A program made the position numbers and the translations under genes. Positions 55,676 through 64,000 of a stretch of 64,000 nucleotides of DNA are shown here, piece after piece; position 1 is the first letter of the stretch, and every line of letters begins with the position of its first letter. The DNA lies in contig NZ_PDUD01000004.1 of assembly GCF_002646595.1 (NCBI RefSeq), forward strand, positions 186,001-250,000, given 5' to 3'. The DNA is from Flavilitoribacter nigricans DSM 23189 = NBRC 102662. Its GTDB lineage: Bacteria; Bacteroidota; Bacteroidia; Chitinophagales; Saprospiraceae. Below the pieces are notes generated by a model. The model had not been told where the DNA came from and did not search any database. It was given only the letters and a program-made list of their open reading frames with translations.

Positions 55676-56698
55676 ATGAACTATTGGGATATTTTTGTCA
55701 ACGGTTATCGCGGCTACGCCGGCTATCTTTGGCACGAGATCACGCATCCGGCCTGGAATAACTATTTCTACTGGCTGATATTGGTATCGGCCTTCTTTTT
55801 CGGGATCGAATTACTGGCACCCTGGCGGCGCGATCAGCCGAAGTTTCGCAAGGATTTCTGGCTGGATTTCTTCTACATGTTCTTCAACTTCTTTTTATTC
55901 TCCCTGATCATCTACAATGCCGCTTCCGAAGTGGTGGTCAACTTCTTCAACCAGATCATCAAAGGCATTTCCGGATTTGACCTGCAGGCGAACAACCCCA
56001 TGCGGCTGTGGCCGATGTGGGCCATCCTGCTGGTCGGCTTTGTCGTCCGGGATTTCGTACAATGGTGGGTCCACCGTTTGCTGCATTCTTCCCATCGTCT
56101 GTGGGAATTCCATAAGGTACACCATTCCGTAGAGCAGATGGGCTTCGCGGCTCACCTGCGTTACCACTGGATGGAGACGGTCGTGTACCGTTCCATCGAA
56201 TATATTCCGCTGGCTCTGCTGGGCATCGGGCTGTACGATTTCTTTATCATCCATATTTTTACCCTGGCCATCGGCCATTACAACCACTCCAATATCACCG
56301 TACCGGGCCGGGTAACCGGAGGAATACTCGGCGGTCTGATCGGTATCGTTATTGCAATTGGCGCTTTTGATGTAAATTTGCTGACGGAACCTACCTTAAT
56401 GACCCGGTTGCTGACGATAGCCGGCGCTACCCTGGTCGGCGCACTTGCGCTGGGACCTATTATGAAAAAACTATTCAATAGTCCGGAAATGCACATCTGG
56501 CACCATTCGTACGAATTGCCCGAGAGCCATCCGAACGGGATCAATTTCGGCATCTCCCTGGCCATCTGGGATTATATATTCGGAACGGCCCACGTGCCGC
56601 ACAACGGCCGGGATATTCAGCTGGGATTTCCCGGGGTGGAGGAATTTCCCGAGGATTTCGTGCATCAGAATTTGCACGGATTCGGTAAGAAAGCCTGA
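55676..56698 (+). CDS. Sterol desaturase / fatty acid hydroxylase-family membrane protein
   Basis: The 340-residue protein has several membrane helices and the eight-histidine di-iron motif of the family: HRLLHSSH, HKVHHS, HYNHS and HIWHHS. The ATG at 55676 is preceded by an unrelated frame extension. Such integral membrane enzymes hydroxylate or desaturate sterols, carotenoids or fatty acyl chains with O2. The substrate is not visible. It follows tamL by 131 bp; the following gene encodes a secreted beta-rich protein. A second family member lies 1.7 kb further along. Confidence 0.9.
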   Translation: MNYWDIFVNGYRGYAGYLWHEITHPAWNNYFYWLILVSAFFFGIELLAPWRRDQPKFRKDFWLDFFYMFFNFFLFSLIIYNAASEVVVNFFNQIIKGISGFDLQANNPMRLWPMWAILLVGFVVRDFVQWWVHRLLHSSHRLWEFHKVHHSVEQMGFAAHLRYHWMETVVYRSIEYIPLALLGIGLYDFFIIHIFTLAIGHYNHSNITVPGRVTGGILGGLIGIVIAIGAFDVNLLTEPTLMTRLLTIAGATLVGALALGPIMKKLFNSPEMHIWHHSYELPESHPNGINFGISLAIWDYIFGTAHVPHNGRDIQLGFPGVEEFPEDFVHQNLHGFGKKA

Positions 56699-56988
56699 GG
56701 CCGGACTGACCGGCCCCGCCTGTATTCCGGGGAACCTTAAAGTCCCAGATTGAGACAATGAGCGCGCTGAGAAGGGCGGGATCACTGACTTTCAGTGGCT
56801 TTTGAATGGTTAAAAAATCTCTTTTTAAAAACTCGACAAAAGATAAGCTAGGCTGGAGCAAGAATACGTTACCAAGGTCTACACTGACGTCAATCCGGTT
56901 GGGTCCTGACGGCAACCTCAGTCAGGATGCAACCGCTGCGCGTCGGGCATAAAACCCGTTTTCCAAATTGAGCAATCAAGTTAATCTT

Positions 56989-57564
56989 ATGTTCCAATCC
57001 GCATCTACCAAACTCGTTCTGCTGTTCATCATGCTACCGATCTTTACGTTTGCCCAGCAGGAGCAGGATTCCACTTTAGTCAAAAGCGAAAAATACCGCA
57101 TCAAGGCCCACGATCTCATTATCGGCAACCACCTGATCGAGGGTAGTGACGAAAGGTTTGAAGGGGCTCCCTTTTATTTTCTCGAACTGGGTTACGCCCG
57201 TTCGGTATCCTCCTACAACGGTGAGCATTCCTTAGGGACCACCGTCATGTCCATCACCCAGTCTTTTGCCATCAATCGGGAATTCGTCACGGCTACCCGT
57301 GTGGGTATGTCCGTACGGGGCTGGCTCGCCTCCATGGGGCTTTACCTCAATTACTACACGGATTTTGAATACGGTAATCTAAAGATCGCTCCGGAGTTCG
57401 GCATGGGTTTTCCCAACTTCAAAGCGGTGATGGGATTCAATATCCCTACCGTCTACAATAAGGATTTCGACTCCGTGCAGCACGGTATGTATCAGTTTAC
57501 CGTCAATTTCAATCTGCCACTGGCTAAGAAGCGATTTGACTATGAGGAGCAGATGGCGCCTTAG
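56989..57564 (+). CDS. Exported beta-rich protein, hypothetical
   Basis: The ATG at 56989 gives a signal peptide (MFQSASTKLVLLFIMLPIFTFAQ) and a 191-residue product with alternating strands (YFLELGYARSVSSY, SITQSFAINREFVTATRV, MGLYLNYYTDFEYGNLKIAPEFG, MYQFTVNFNLPL), consistent with a small outer-membrane barrel or periplasmic beta sheet. The last 41 bp of the frame lie inside the opposite-strand gene, so the two genes overlap tail to tail. No family is recognised. Confidence 0.7.
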   Translation: MFQSASTKLVLLFIMLPIFTFAQQEQDSTLVKSEKYRIKAHDLIIGNHLIEGSDERFEGAPFYFLELGYARSVSSYNGEHSLGTTVMSITQSFAINREFVTATRVGMSVRGWLASMGLYLNYYTDFEYGNLKIAPEFGMGFPNFKAVMGFNIPTVYNKDFDSVQHGMYQFTVNFNLPLAKKRFDYEEQMAP

Positions 57565-58819
57565 CCTCGGCTGTATCGCGGCATTCGGTCCGTACGAAAT
57601 AATAGACCACCAGGGGTGAAAAGATCAGGTAAGCGGCGATCAGGTAATTCAGATAGGGAACGATCGAGCTCATGCCGAACCAATCCTGCTGCCACCATAT
57701 TAGTGCCAGCCCAAGACCGGACCGGACTAGTTCGGTAGCCAGGGCGTAGGGCGACTTGTCCATCAGAGTGGTAAAGCTGAATACGGATACGAACAAAAAG
57801 ATACCGTAGAGCAGGATCGCGATAAAACTCAGATCACCGATGCGATTGAACAGGTACAGCATCAGTACGAAGGTGATCGCCAGCTGGGTCCAGGACCACA
57901 CCAGCAACTGCGAGGAAAGGCGGGTATCGTATTTCTGGTAGGCGTAGACATCCTCCACGCCGGTAATCGGGAAGCGGTCGGCCACATCCGCCGGACGCCA
58001 GCCCGTGGGCATGAACCAGAGCCGGATCTTATCCCACCAATTACGGGTGTACCAGGCATCCCGGGCCAGCAGGGCCAGGTGTTGAAAATTGATCAGGAAG
58101 GGATTCCAGGTCTTCACCGGCCGTTTGACACCGTAGACCGGCGGAATATCCTCCCGCTCTTCCTGGAAGGTACCGAACCACTTATCCCAGAAAATAAAGA
58201 TCGCAGCGTAATTCTTATCCAGGTATTGCTGGTTGATGGCGTGGTGTACGCGGTGGTGGGAAGGGGTGACCAGGATGTGTTCCAGCCAGCCCATTTTGTC
58301 GATCAGCTTGGTATGGTACCAGAACTGGGCAAACAAATGAATGGGTGCGACTACCGCGATCACTTCCGTCGGGACTCCCAGCAGGGCCGCGGGCAGCAGC
58401 AGGAAATTGAAGTAGGAAAAGATATTGGAAATAGACTGGCGCAGCGCGCAGGCCAGGTTGAATTCCTCACTACTGTGGTGAATGATGTGCCGGTTCCACA
58501 AAAAGTTGATCTCGTGACTCCAGCGGTGGACCCAGTAGCTGGACAGATCCATCGCCAGAAAGGCGATAACGTACAGCAGCCAGCCGGATTTGATCTCCGT
58601 GAGCGCCACCTTGTCCACCAACCATCCGTAGCTGAGGATCACAATAGTAAGTCCTAAAACGTCCTTTATCACATTGGTAAAACCGGAACTCAGACTGGAG
58701 ATCGTATCGACTCCGCGGTTGACTTCCACCCGCATCCAGCGGGCGGCAATTTCTTCCACCAGCATTAACAATATGAAAAAAGGGATAGCGTAATTCAGTA
58801 CCTGAGCGTATGTTTCCAT
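57524..58819 (-). CDS. Sterol desaturase-family protein, alkylglycerol monooxygenase-like
   Basis: The 431-residue protein has the eight-histidine motif HRWSHE, NRHIIHHSSEEFN and SHHRVHHAIN, and the C-terminal helices of the AGMO/TMEM195 branch (LLYGIFLFVSVFSFTTLMDK, YLIAAYLIFSPLVVYY). Members act on ether lipids or fatty acyl chains in the membrane. I start at the ATG at 58819; the frame extends only 8 codons upstream. It overlaps the preceding convergent gene by 41 bp. Confidence 0.9.
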   Translation of the reverse strand: METYAQVLNYAIPFFILLMLVEEIAARWMRVEVNRGVDTISSLSSGFTNVIKDVLGLTIVILSYGWLVDKVALTEIKSGWLLYVIAFLAMDLSSYWVHRWSHEINFLWNRHIIHHSSEEFNLACALRQSISNIFSYFNFLLLPAALLGVPTEVIAVVAPIHLFAQFWYHTKLIDKMGWLEHILVTPSHHRVHHAINQQYLDKNYAAIFIFWDKWFGTFQEEREDIPPVYGVKRPVKTWNPFLINFQHLALLARDAWYTRNWWDKIRLWFMPTGWRPADVADRFPITGVEDVYAYQKYDTRLSSQLLVWSWTQLAITFVLMLYLFNRIGDLSFIAILLYGIFLFVSVFSFTTLMDKSPYALATELVRSGLGLALIWWQQDWFGMSSIVPYLNYLIAAYLIFSPLVVYYFVRTECRDTAEAKAPSAPHSQIAS

Positions 58820-58900
58820 AATTTTTTCAAGGATATAGTACAAAAATAATAATTTATCTGTTTCCGGAATTAAAGTTAACTTTAGGGCCTATTAGCTATA

Positions 58901-59009
58901 GGTATTTTGGAACATTAGACATACCGGACTCCGGATAGTATAGAAGTCAAGACAACATTAGAAGTAGGTATATTGGAACTTTAGGAAATTAGGATGTTTG
59001 GAAATTGGG
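58901..59009. repeat. Three short imperfect direct repeats upstream of the M28 gene
   Basis: GGTATTTTGGAACATTAG (58901-58918), GGTATATTGGAACTTTAGG (58967-58985) and GGATGTTTGGAAATTGGG (58992-59009) share GG-A-TTTGGAA-TT. They lie in the 299-bp gap before the M28 gene, unevenly spaced, with no coding frame. Confidence 0.5.
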
Positions 59010-59118
59010 AGCGTAAGGATCCTAAAATTACGTTATTTTCCCTTTGCACCTCCGGACTTCCCAAAACCCTCGTTATCCATCATCAAGACAATTATCTCAC
59101 TTGACTCAATAATTCATT

Positions 59119-60708
59119 ATGACTAATCGCTTACTAGTTCTCGCATTTTTACTGGTCGGCACCTTTACCATAGCTACCGCACAGGAAAAGGTCAACGACG
59201 AGATCAACGACATTATCCGCAAGCACGGTCTGGACCAAAGCCAGGCCATGGAGATTGCCGGCTGGATCACCGATGTGTACGGGCCGCGTCTGACCGGTTC
59301 ACCCATGTTGGACAAAGCTACCGACTGGGCCGTTAAGACCCTGAAAGAATGGGGCATGGACAATGTACATCTGGAGCAGTGGGGACCATTCGGTCGCGGC
59401 TGGCAGATGAACCACTTTGAAATGCACGCCACCGATCCGAGCTACTGGCCGATCATTGCCTACCCGAAGGCCTGGTCACCATCTGTGAAGGGCGAAGGCG
59501 AAGTGATCTACCTGCAGGCCAACGACGAAGCGGATCTTGCTGCCTATAAAGGCAAATTGAAAGGCAAATTCGTACTGTTCGATACGCTGCGCAATGTTGA
59601 TGAGTGGTTTGAAGCACCCGCTTTCCGTCACGATTCCGAAAGCCTGCTGAACCTGGCCAACGCGCCCGAGCCTACCCCTCGTCCCCGCCGCAACTTCCGT
59701 CGTCTGGGAGGTTTTAACTTCAATCAGATGCTCTGGGAATTCATCGCCGAAGAAGGGCCGATCGCCGTACTGGATCGCAGCTACAAGGGCGACCTGGGTA
59801 CCGTATTCGTATCCGGCGCACGTACCGCTGAGGGCCGGGGTCAAACGGTGGACAATAAGGTAGTGCCTCAGTTCACACTGGCCGTAGAGCATTACAACCG
59901 CATTTTCCGCAACCTGCAGCGCGGTATTCCGGTGAAACTCAGCGTAGAGCTGGATGCCGAATACACCAATGAAGACGAAATGGAACACAACATCATCGCC
60001 GAGATCCCCGGAACGGATCTGAAGGACGAAGTGGTGATGTTTGGCGCGCATTTCGATAGCTGGCATACCGGCACGGGCGCTACGGACAACGGCGCCGGCT
60101 CCACCGTAATGATGGAAGCGGCACGTATCCTGATGGAAACGTTCAAGGAGAGTGGCGAAAAACCACGCCGTACGCTTCGTTTGGCTCTGTGGACGGGTGA
60201 AGAACAGGGACTGCTCGGTTCTCGCGCCTACGCCAAAGACCACTTTGCCGAGTTTCCGCCCGACAGCTATACGCCGCAAAGTCTGAAGCCGGACCAGGAG
60301 AAGATCTCCGCTTACTACAACCTGGATAATGGTACCGGTAAAGTACGGGGAGTCTACCTGCAGGGTAACGAAAAAGTAGCTCCGATCTTCCGCAGCTGGC
60401 TGCAGCCGTTCAAGGATCTGGAAGCCGGAACTTTGTCCATGTCCAATACCGGTGGTACGGATCACCTGGCGTTCGATGCCGTTGGCATCCCCGGATTCCA
60501 GTTCATTCAGGACCCTATGGCCTATTTCAACCGCACCCACCACTCCAATATGGATAATCTGGATCACCTGGTAGAAGCGGATCTGTCGCAGGCTGCTACC
60601 ATCATCGCTTCCTTCATCTACCACACCGCCATGCGGGATGAGATGATGCCGCGCAAACCGTTTGAGGTCGAAGACGAAGACGCTGCCGACGGTTCCGGAG
60701 GGAAATAA
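59119..60708 (+). CDS. Exported M28-family aminopeptidase/carboxypeptidase with PA-type insertion
   Basis: The signal peptide MTNRLLVLAFLLVGTFTIATAQ starts a 529-residue peptidase. Two zinc ions are bound in M28 fashion: His311 (GAHFDSW), Asp323 (GATDNGAGS), Glu361-Glu362 (TGEEQGLLGS), and later His in RTHHSNMDN. A PA-like region (about 105-270) sits before the catalytic domain. It cleaves N-terminal or C-terminal residues of peptides. A terminator shared with the convergent S9 gene follows. Its role in peptide use fits the neighbouring S9 and M1 genes. Confidence 0.93.
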   Translation: MTNRLLVLAFLLVGTFTIATAQEKVNDEINDIIRKHGLDQSQAMEIAGWITDVYGPRLTGSPMLDKATDWAVKTLKEWGMDNVHLEQWGPFGRGWQMNHFEMHATDPSYWPIIAYPKAWSPSVKGEGEVIYLQANDEADLAAYKGKLKGKFVLFDTLRNVDEWFEAPAFRHDSESLLNLANAPEPTPRPRRNFRRLGGFNFNQMLWEFIAEEGPIAVLDRSYKGDLGTVFVSGARTAEGRGQTVDNKVVPQFTLAVEHYNRIFRNLQRGIPVKLSVELDAEYTNEDEMEHNIIAEIPGTDLKDEVVMFGAHFDSWHTGTGATDNGAGSTVMMEAARILMETFKESGEKPRRTLRLALWTGEEQGLLGSRAYAKDHFAEFPPDSYTPQSLKPDQEKISAYYNLDNGTGKVRGVYLQGNEKVAPIFRSWLQPFKDLEAGTLSMSNTGGTDHLAFDAVGIPGFQFIQDPMAYFNRTHHSNMDNLDHLVEADLSQAATIIASFIYHTAMRDEMMPRKPFEVEDEDAADGSGGK

Positions 60709-60742
60709 TTTGATCGAGTAGTTCGATCCGTCCTTACGGAAT

Positions 60743-60804
60743 AAAAAAAACGCTAAGAATGCATAGCAGTAGGAAAAAGCTGCCCGCGTTCTTAGCGTTT
60801 TTTT
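60743..60804. terminator. Bidirectional terminator between the M28 and S9 genes
   Basis: AAAAAAACGCTAAGAA (60744-60759) pairs perfectly with TTCTTAGCGTTTTTTT (60789-60804), 16 bp, around a loop with a smaller GCAG/CTGC stem. Outer A/T runs serve both directions. Confidence 0.88.
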
Positions 60805-60836
60805 ATTGCTCCTTTTTGGAGATGCGCTTAAAGCGC

Positions 60837-62924
60837 CTACTCTTTATCTTTCTCCTTTTCCTTGTCAAATGGCAATTGCACCTCTTCTCCCCAAAGGTAT
60901 TTATTGAACCACTGCCAGTTGTGCCAGGCGGCGGCCAGTCTTTCCTTTGGTTTGGAAATGCCGTGACCAAATCCCTTATACACCACCAGCTTGGCCGGCA
61001 CGCCCACATCCCGCAGACCCTGCAGGAGCTCATAGGCATTGGCGATGGGGACCCGTTGGTCGAACTCTCCGTGCTGGATTAGGGTAGGGGTGGAGGCCTG
61101 GTTGATGTTAGTCATGGGAGAGGTCTTTTTGTAGATCTCCTCATCTTCCCAGGGCGTGGCCTTCAGGTATTGCCGGGTAAACGGATGAATATCGGTATTG
61201 ACATAGTAGGTCATCCAATTGGAGATACCCGCGCCGACGGAAATGGCTTTGAAGCGATTCGTATTGGTGGTCAGGAAGGCGGAGATATAACCGCCCTGGC
61301 TCCAGCCCATAGCGCCCATACGCGTGGTGTCGATCAGCCCCTGATCCGCCAGGTGATCTACGCCGGAGAGAACATCCCAGGCGTCACCTACTCCGAGGTT
61401 CTGGACATTCAGTGAGCGGAAAGCCTCGCCGTAGCCGGCGGATCCCCGGTAGTTGGGGCGCAGCACGAGCGCTCCCTTATCCAGCCAGTGCAGGATCGGA
61501 TAGAGGCTGCTGGGTACGGGGCGGGGCCGGTCGATACCCGTCGGGCCACCGTGGATCACCACCAATAATGGATATTTTTTGTTGGGATCGTAATCCTGCG
61601 GTTTGTGAAGAATGCCTTCAATGGTAGCGCTGTCTTTACTTTTCCAGGAGATCACCTCGCTTTGGGCCACCTTCCAGTCGGCGATCTGCTCCGTGAAATT
61701 GGTGATGGCGCGGGGGCGGTAATTCGCCGTCTCCGTCCAGTAGATCTCGTTGAGGTCTTCCCCTGATTCGGCATTGAAAGCTATCTTATCGCCCTTTTCG
61801 GTGACGGAAAATCCGTAGATCAGTCGCGGGTTATCGCCCAGCAGCGTGACCTTGCCGGTATTCGGGTCGATGCGATAGAGAAAGCGTTTGGTCTTTTGCC
61901 AGGCGGCACCGATGATGCCCGTTTCCGTCCAGTTGAGGCTGCCGATCTCCTCGTCGAAGTCCGTGGCCAGCGGGATGGCCCGTCCGCCACCGACCGGTAT
62001 TTTGAAGATGTTTCCGTTCAGATAGTAATTGGAGGTGCGGTTATCGAGACTGGATTCGTAGAGGATAAACTTGCCGTCCGGCGACCAGTCTGCAAAGAAA
62101 TCCGCACTCGGGTTTTCCACGAGCGGAGTAACCGTCCCGGACTCCACATCCAGGATCGAAATGTCGCTGTCGAAAAAGGAATTGATCAGCGGATCCGGTT
62201 GGTGATTGATCACGATCTTATCCCCGGAGGGAGACCACTTGAACCCACGGATGGTATAATCCACGCTATCGATGAGCGCTTCGACCTTCGGCCATTCCAG
62301 GCATTTCCAGGCCTGGGCCGTGCTATCCTTGGTGTCGTAGCAGGGCAGGTCGGTGGGCAGGGGCATATCCGGTTTGAAATCTACCGTGTACAGCCAGGAG
62401 CGGCGGAATTCCTGGTCGTCCACTTCGTAGGCTCCAAAACGCTCTTTACGGTCTTTCTGACTTTTGGCCTCGGGTTCCGACAGGCTGATGGCGAAGCGTT
62501 GGCCATCCGGCGACCAGTCGAAACTTTCAATATTGCGATCGGAATTGGTCATGGCGCGGGCCTCGCCGCCATTCGGACTGATCACATGGATCTGATTGTG
62601 TTCGCCGCTTTTGCGCAGAAAAGCGATCCATTGACCGTCCGGCGACCACTGCGGATTAAAGCTACCACCGTCGGTATTGTTCGTCAGCTGAAAGGGCTGC
62701 CCACCGTTTTTGGACAACCAGATCTCGGTATCGTAGCGGTTTTTGGACCAGTTGGTCCGTCCGGAAGTAAAGGCAACGTGTTGGCCGTCCGGAGAGATCG
62801 CCACGCTGCCGGCGGAGCGCAGGGCGATAATTTCTTCAAAGCCGGGCAACCGACTATCGTCCTGGGCAACCATTGGGCCGGACGCTAAAAACAGGCAGAG
62901 GATGGTAAACAATCTGGAATTCAT
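60837..62924 (-). CDS. Exported S9-family peptidase (acylaminoacyl-peptidase/oligopeptidase type)
   Basis: The 695-residue product has a signal peptide (MNSRLFTILCLFLASGPMVAQ), a WD40-like PD40 propeller (about 40-410, repeats of SPDG-x-x-IAF type) and an alpha/beta hydrolase with Ser in GWSQGGY, Asp in HGEFDQRVP and His in GFGHGIS. The missing N-terminal membrane anchor and the soluble leader point to periplasm or secretion. It starts 15 bp after the M1 stop codon, so M1 and S9 share a transcript. Substrates are probably short peptides from extracellular protein. Confidence 0.93.
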   Translation of the reverse strand: MNSRLFTILCLFLASGPMVAQDDSRLPGFEEIIALRSAGSVAISPDGQHVAFTSGRTNWSKNRYDTEIWLSKNGGQPFQLTNNTDGGSFNPQWSPDGQWIAFLRKSGEHNQIHVISPNGGEARAMTNSDRNIESFDWSPDGQRFAISLSEPEAKSQKDRKERFGAYEVDDQEFRRSWLYTVDFKPDMPLPTDLPCYDTKDSTAQAWKCLEWPKVEALIDSVDYTIRGFKWSPSGDKIVINHQPDPLINSFFDSDISILDVESGTVTPLVENPSADFFADWSPDGKFILYESSLDNRTSNYYLNGNIFKIPVGGGRAIPLATDFDEEIGSLNWTETGIIGAAWQKTKRFLYRIDPNTGKVTLLGDNPRLIYGFSVTEKGDKIAFNAESGEDLNEIYWTETANYRPRAITNFTEQIADWKVAQSEVISWKSKDSATIEGILHKPQDYDPNKKYPLLVVIHGGPTGIDRPRPVPSSLYPILHWLDKGALVLRPNYRGSAGYGEAFRSLNVQNLGVGDAWDVLSGVDHLADQGLIDTTRMGAMGWSQGGYISAFLTTNTNRFKAISVGAGISNWMTYYVNTDIHPFTRQYLKATPWEDEEIYKKTSPMTNINQASTPTLIQHGEFDQRVPIANAYELLQGLRDVGVPAKLVVYKGFGHGISKPKERLAAAWHNWQWFNKYLWGEEVQLPFDKEKEKDKE

Positions 62925-62939
62925 TCGTTCGATTTTTGG

Positions 62940-64000
62940 TTATGGTGTTTCTCCCACGAGCAGGTCAACTTCGGGATCTATTTCAATGCGCTCGATGGTA
63001 CCTTTAAATTTGATGGTCTGGCTCTCTTCTTTTTTCCGAACATCGACAGTGATCGTCTCACTGTTACCGTCGACTCCGTAGAGGTCGATCTTCAGCGGGA
63101 ATTCAAACGCGGCCCCTTCCTGGGTCTGCCGGATGCGCAGTTCGTGTTTATTGCGCTTGCTGCCGGGAGTTAGCTGTACTTCTAGTATAGGCAGTCCGGG
63201 ACGGTAGAGCCACTGCTCGAAGAAGGTATCGAGGTCTTGCCCTCCGGCTTTTTCCATAATGCGTTGCAGATCTTCGCTCAGCGCATTACCGTTGCGGTAA
63301 GTGGTGTAATACTCACGAATGCCGCGCCAAAAGGCGTCGTCTCCAATCTTGCGGCGCAGCATGTGCAGTACCCAGCCGCCCTTCTGGTAGGAGTTGGTAT
63401 TGAGCAGATCGTTGTAATCCGTAATGCGGGTATCGATGATGGGACTGTCACTGGAAGCGGCAAAGTTGATGATCTGATCGCGGTCTTCCCGCCGCATTTC
63501 CCGGGCCGCTTCTGCGCTGTGCTCGTATTCGAAGTAAAGGATCGTAAAATAGGTAGCAAAACCTTCACTCAGCCAGACGTGGTGCCAGTTCCCTTCGGAA
63601 GCTGAGTTCCCAAACCACTGGTGAGCGATCTCGTGGGTGATGAGCGACTCCTGTTCTTTCCGGCCGTTCACGGAGTTTTCGTAATAAAAAATATTACTGG
63701 CGTTTTCCATGCCGCCGTAGCGGGTCTTGGATTGAACGTTGGCGAGTTTGGAATAGGAGTACGGTCCGACCCGTTCGATAAAGAAGGGCAAGACGTCCAG
63801 CGCCTGACCGTAATCGAAAAATCCGGCCTGCCGATTTTCCGGATATACCCAGCTGGTGATGGGAATGCCCATGACCGCTCCGGCCCGTTGTACGGCAAAA
63901 TCCGCCGCTCCGATAACCATCACCTTCGTGGGTAAGGGAACATCCTCCCGCCAGTGGGTCAGTTTCAGACCGTTCAGCAGATTGGTCTCTTCTACCTGCA
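62940..64000 (-). CDS. M1-family aminopeptidase, partial (5' end beyond the window)
   Basis: The frame is open to the right edge; the visible C-terminal 353 residues contain the M1 motifs GGMENAS and HEIAHQWFGN, with Glu in LSEGFATY as third zinc ligand. Upstream codons continue with THWREDVPLPTK, in line with the family, so the gene is not ended by the GTG/ATG at 63923. It removes single N-terminal residues from peptides. It heads the operon with the S9 gene 15 bp downstream. Confidence 0.93.
   Translation of the reverse strand, partial: QVEETNLLNGLKLTHWREDVPLPTKVMVIGAADFAVQRAGAVMGIPITSWVYPENRQAGFFDYGQALDVLPFFIERVGPYSYSKLANVQSKTRYGGMENASNIFYYENSVNGRKEQESLITHEIAHQWFGNSASEGNWHHVWLSEGFATYFTILYFEYEHSAEAAREMRREDRDQIINFAASSDSPIIDTRITDYNDLLNTNSYQKGGWVLHMLRRKIGDDAFWRGIREYYTTYRNGNALSEDLQRIMEKAGGQDLDTFFEQWLYRPGLPILEVQLTPGSKRNKHELRIRQTQEGAAFEFPLKIDLYGVDGNSETITVDVRKKEESQTIKFKGTIERIEIDPEVDLLVGETP

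Overview
The window comes from a Bacteroidota chromosome, most likely class Saprospiria (Lewinella-like). The pointers are type IX secretion C-terminal domains on a multicopper oxidase and on a 2343-residue adhesin, many lipoproteins with a leader ending in Ser/Ala-Cys, a TamL-type assembly lipoprotein, promoters of the TTG-N20-TAnnTTTG kind, and start sites without Shine-Dalgarno sequences. Genus is inference. The region reads as core chromosome with patches of surface and secreted functions. I saw no tRNA, rRNA, CRISPR array, transposase or prophage gene.

Layout. 1-6.7 kb: end of a short-chain dehydrogenase, a small lipoprotein, a TIMP/NTR-like membrane protein, tadA, guaB and clpB, with a shared bidirectional terminator between guaB and clpB. 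7.3-14.7 kb: an M49-like peptidase lipoprotein, a large MG2/plug-type surface protein, an ECF sigma factor with a membrane partner that looks like an anti-sigma/beta-barrel fusion, and a histone-deacetylase-family enzyme. 15-20.4 kb: lysS with an unusual N-terminal insertion, a 48-residue microprotein, a second ECF sigma/anti-sigma (TPR) pair, and a protein with two OmpA domains. 20.5-28.4 kb: a cytoplasmic-looking subtilase with a SPOR domain, a PH-like membrane protein, a Crp/Fnr regulator next to a Gdx-type SMR exporter, a MarR regulator with its own operator and a partner membrane protein, a secreted multicopper oxidase and an SH3 lipoprotein. 28.5-39.2 kb: a 943-residue coiled-coil/OmpA-like secreted protein, a serine hydrolase, a frameshifted BNR-type lipoprotein, a lipoprotein/TPR pair, a DPP-IV-type S9 peptidase and a CPA1 antiporter. 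39.3-43.5 kb: two small hypothetical genes and a BlaI-M56 operon whose sensor part is replaced by two blocks of ankyrin repeats. 43.9-51 kb: the giant adhesin. 51-64 kb: a PLP-binding protein, a TonB-N-like small protein, divergent trmH and tamL, two di-iron hydroxylase/sterol-desaturase proteins, and an extracytoplasmic peptidase group (M28, S9, truncated M1).

How they fit together. Much of the window serves the envelope of a peptide-feeding surface bacterium: secreted peptidases (M49-like, DPP-IV, S9, M28, M1), surface adhesion through type IX secretion, outer-membrane assembly (TamL), and several one-gene-plus-regulator units that control their own expression (two ECF pairs, MarR, Crp/Fnr, BlaI/M56). 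The strongest candidate for an undescribed system is the BlaI-M56-ankyrin operon. A perfect BlaI-type dyad and a degenerate copy 30 bp away sit on a well-formed promoter of this phylum, and the protein lacks a beta-lactam sensor domain, carrying ankyrin repeats and a beta-rich domain on the predicted periplasmic side instead.
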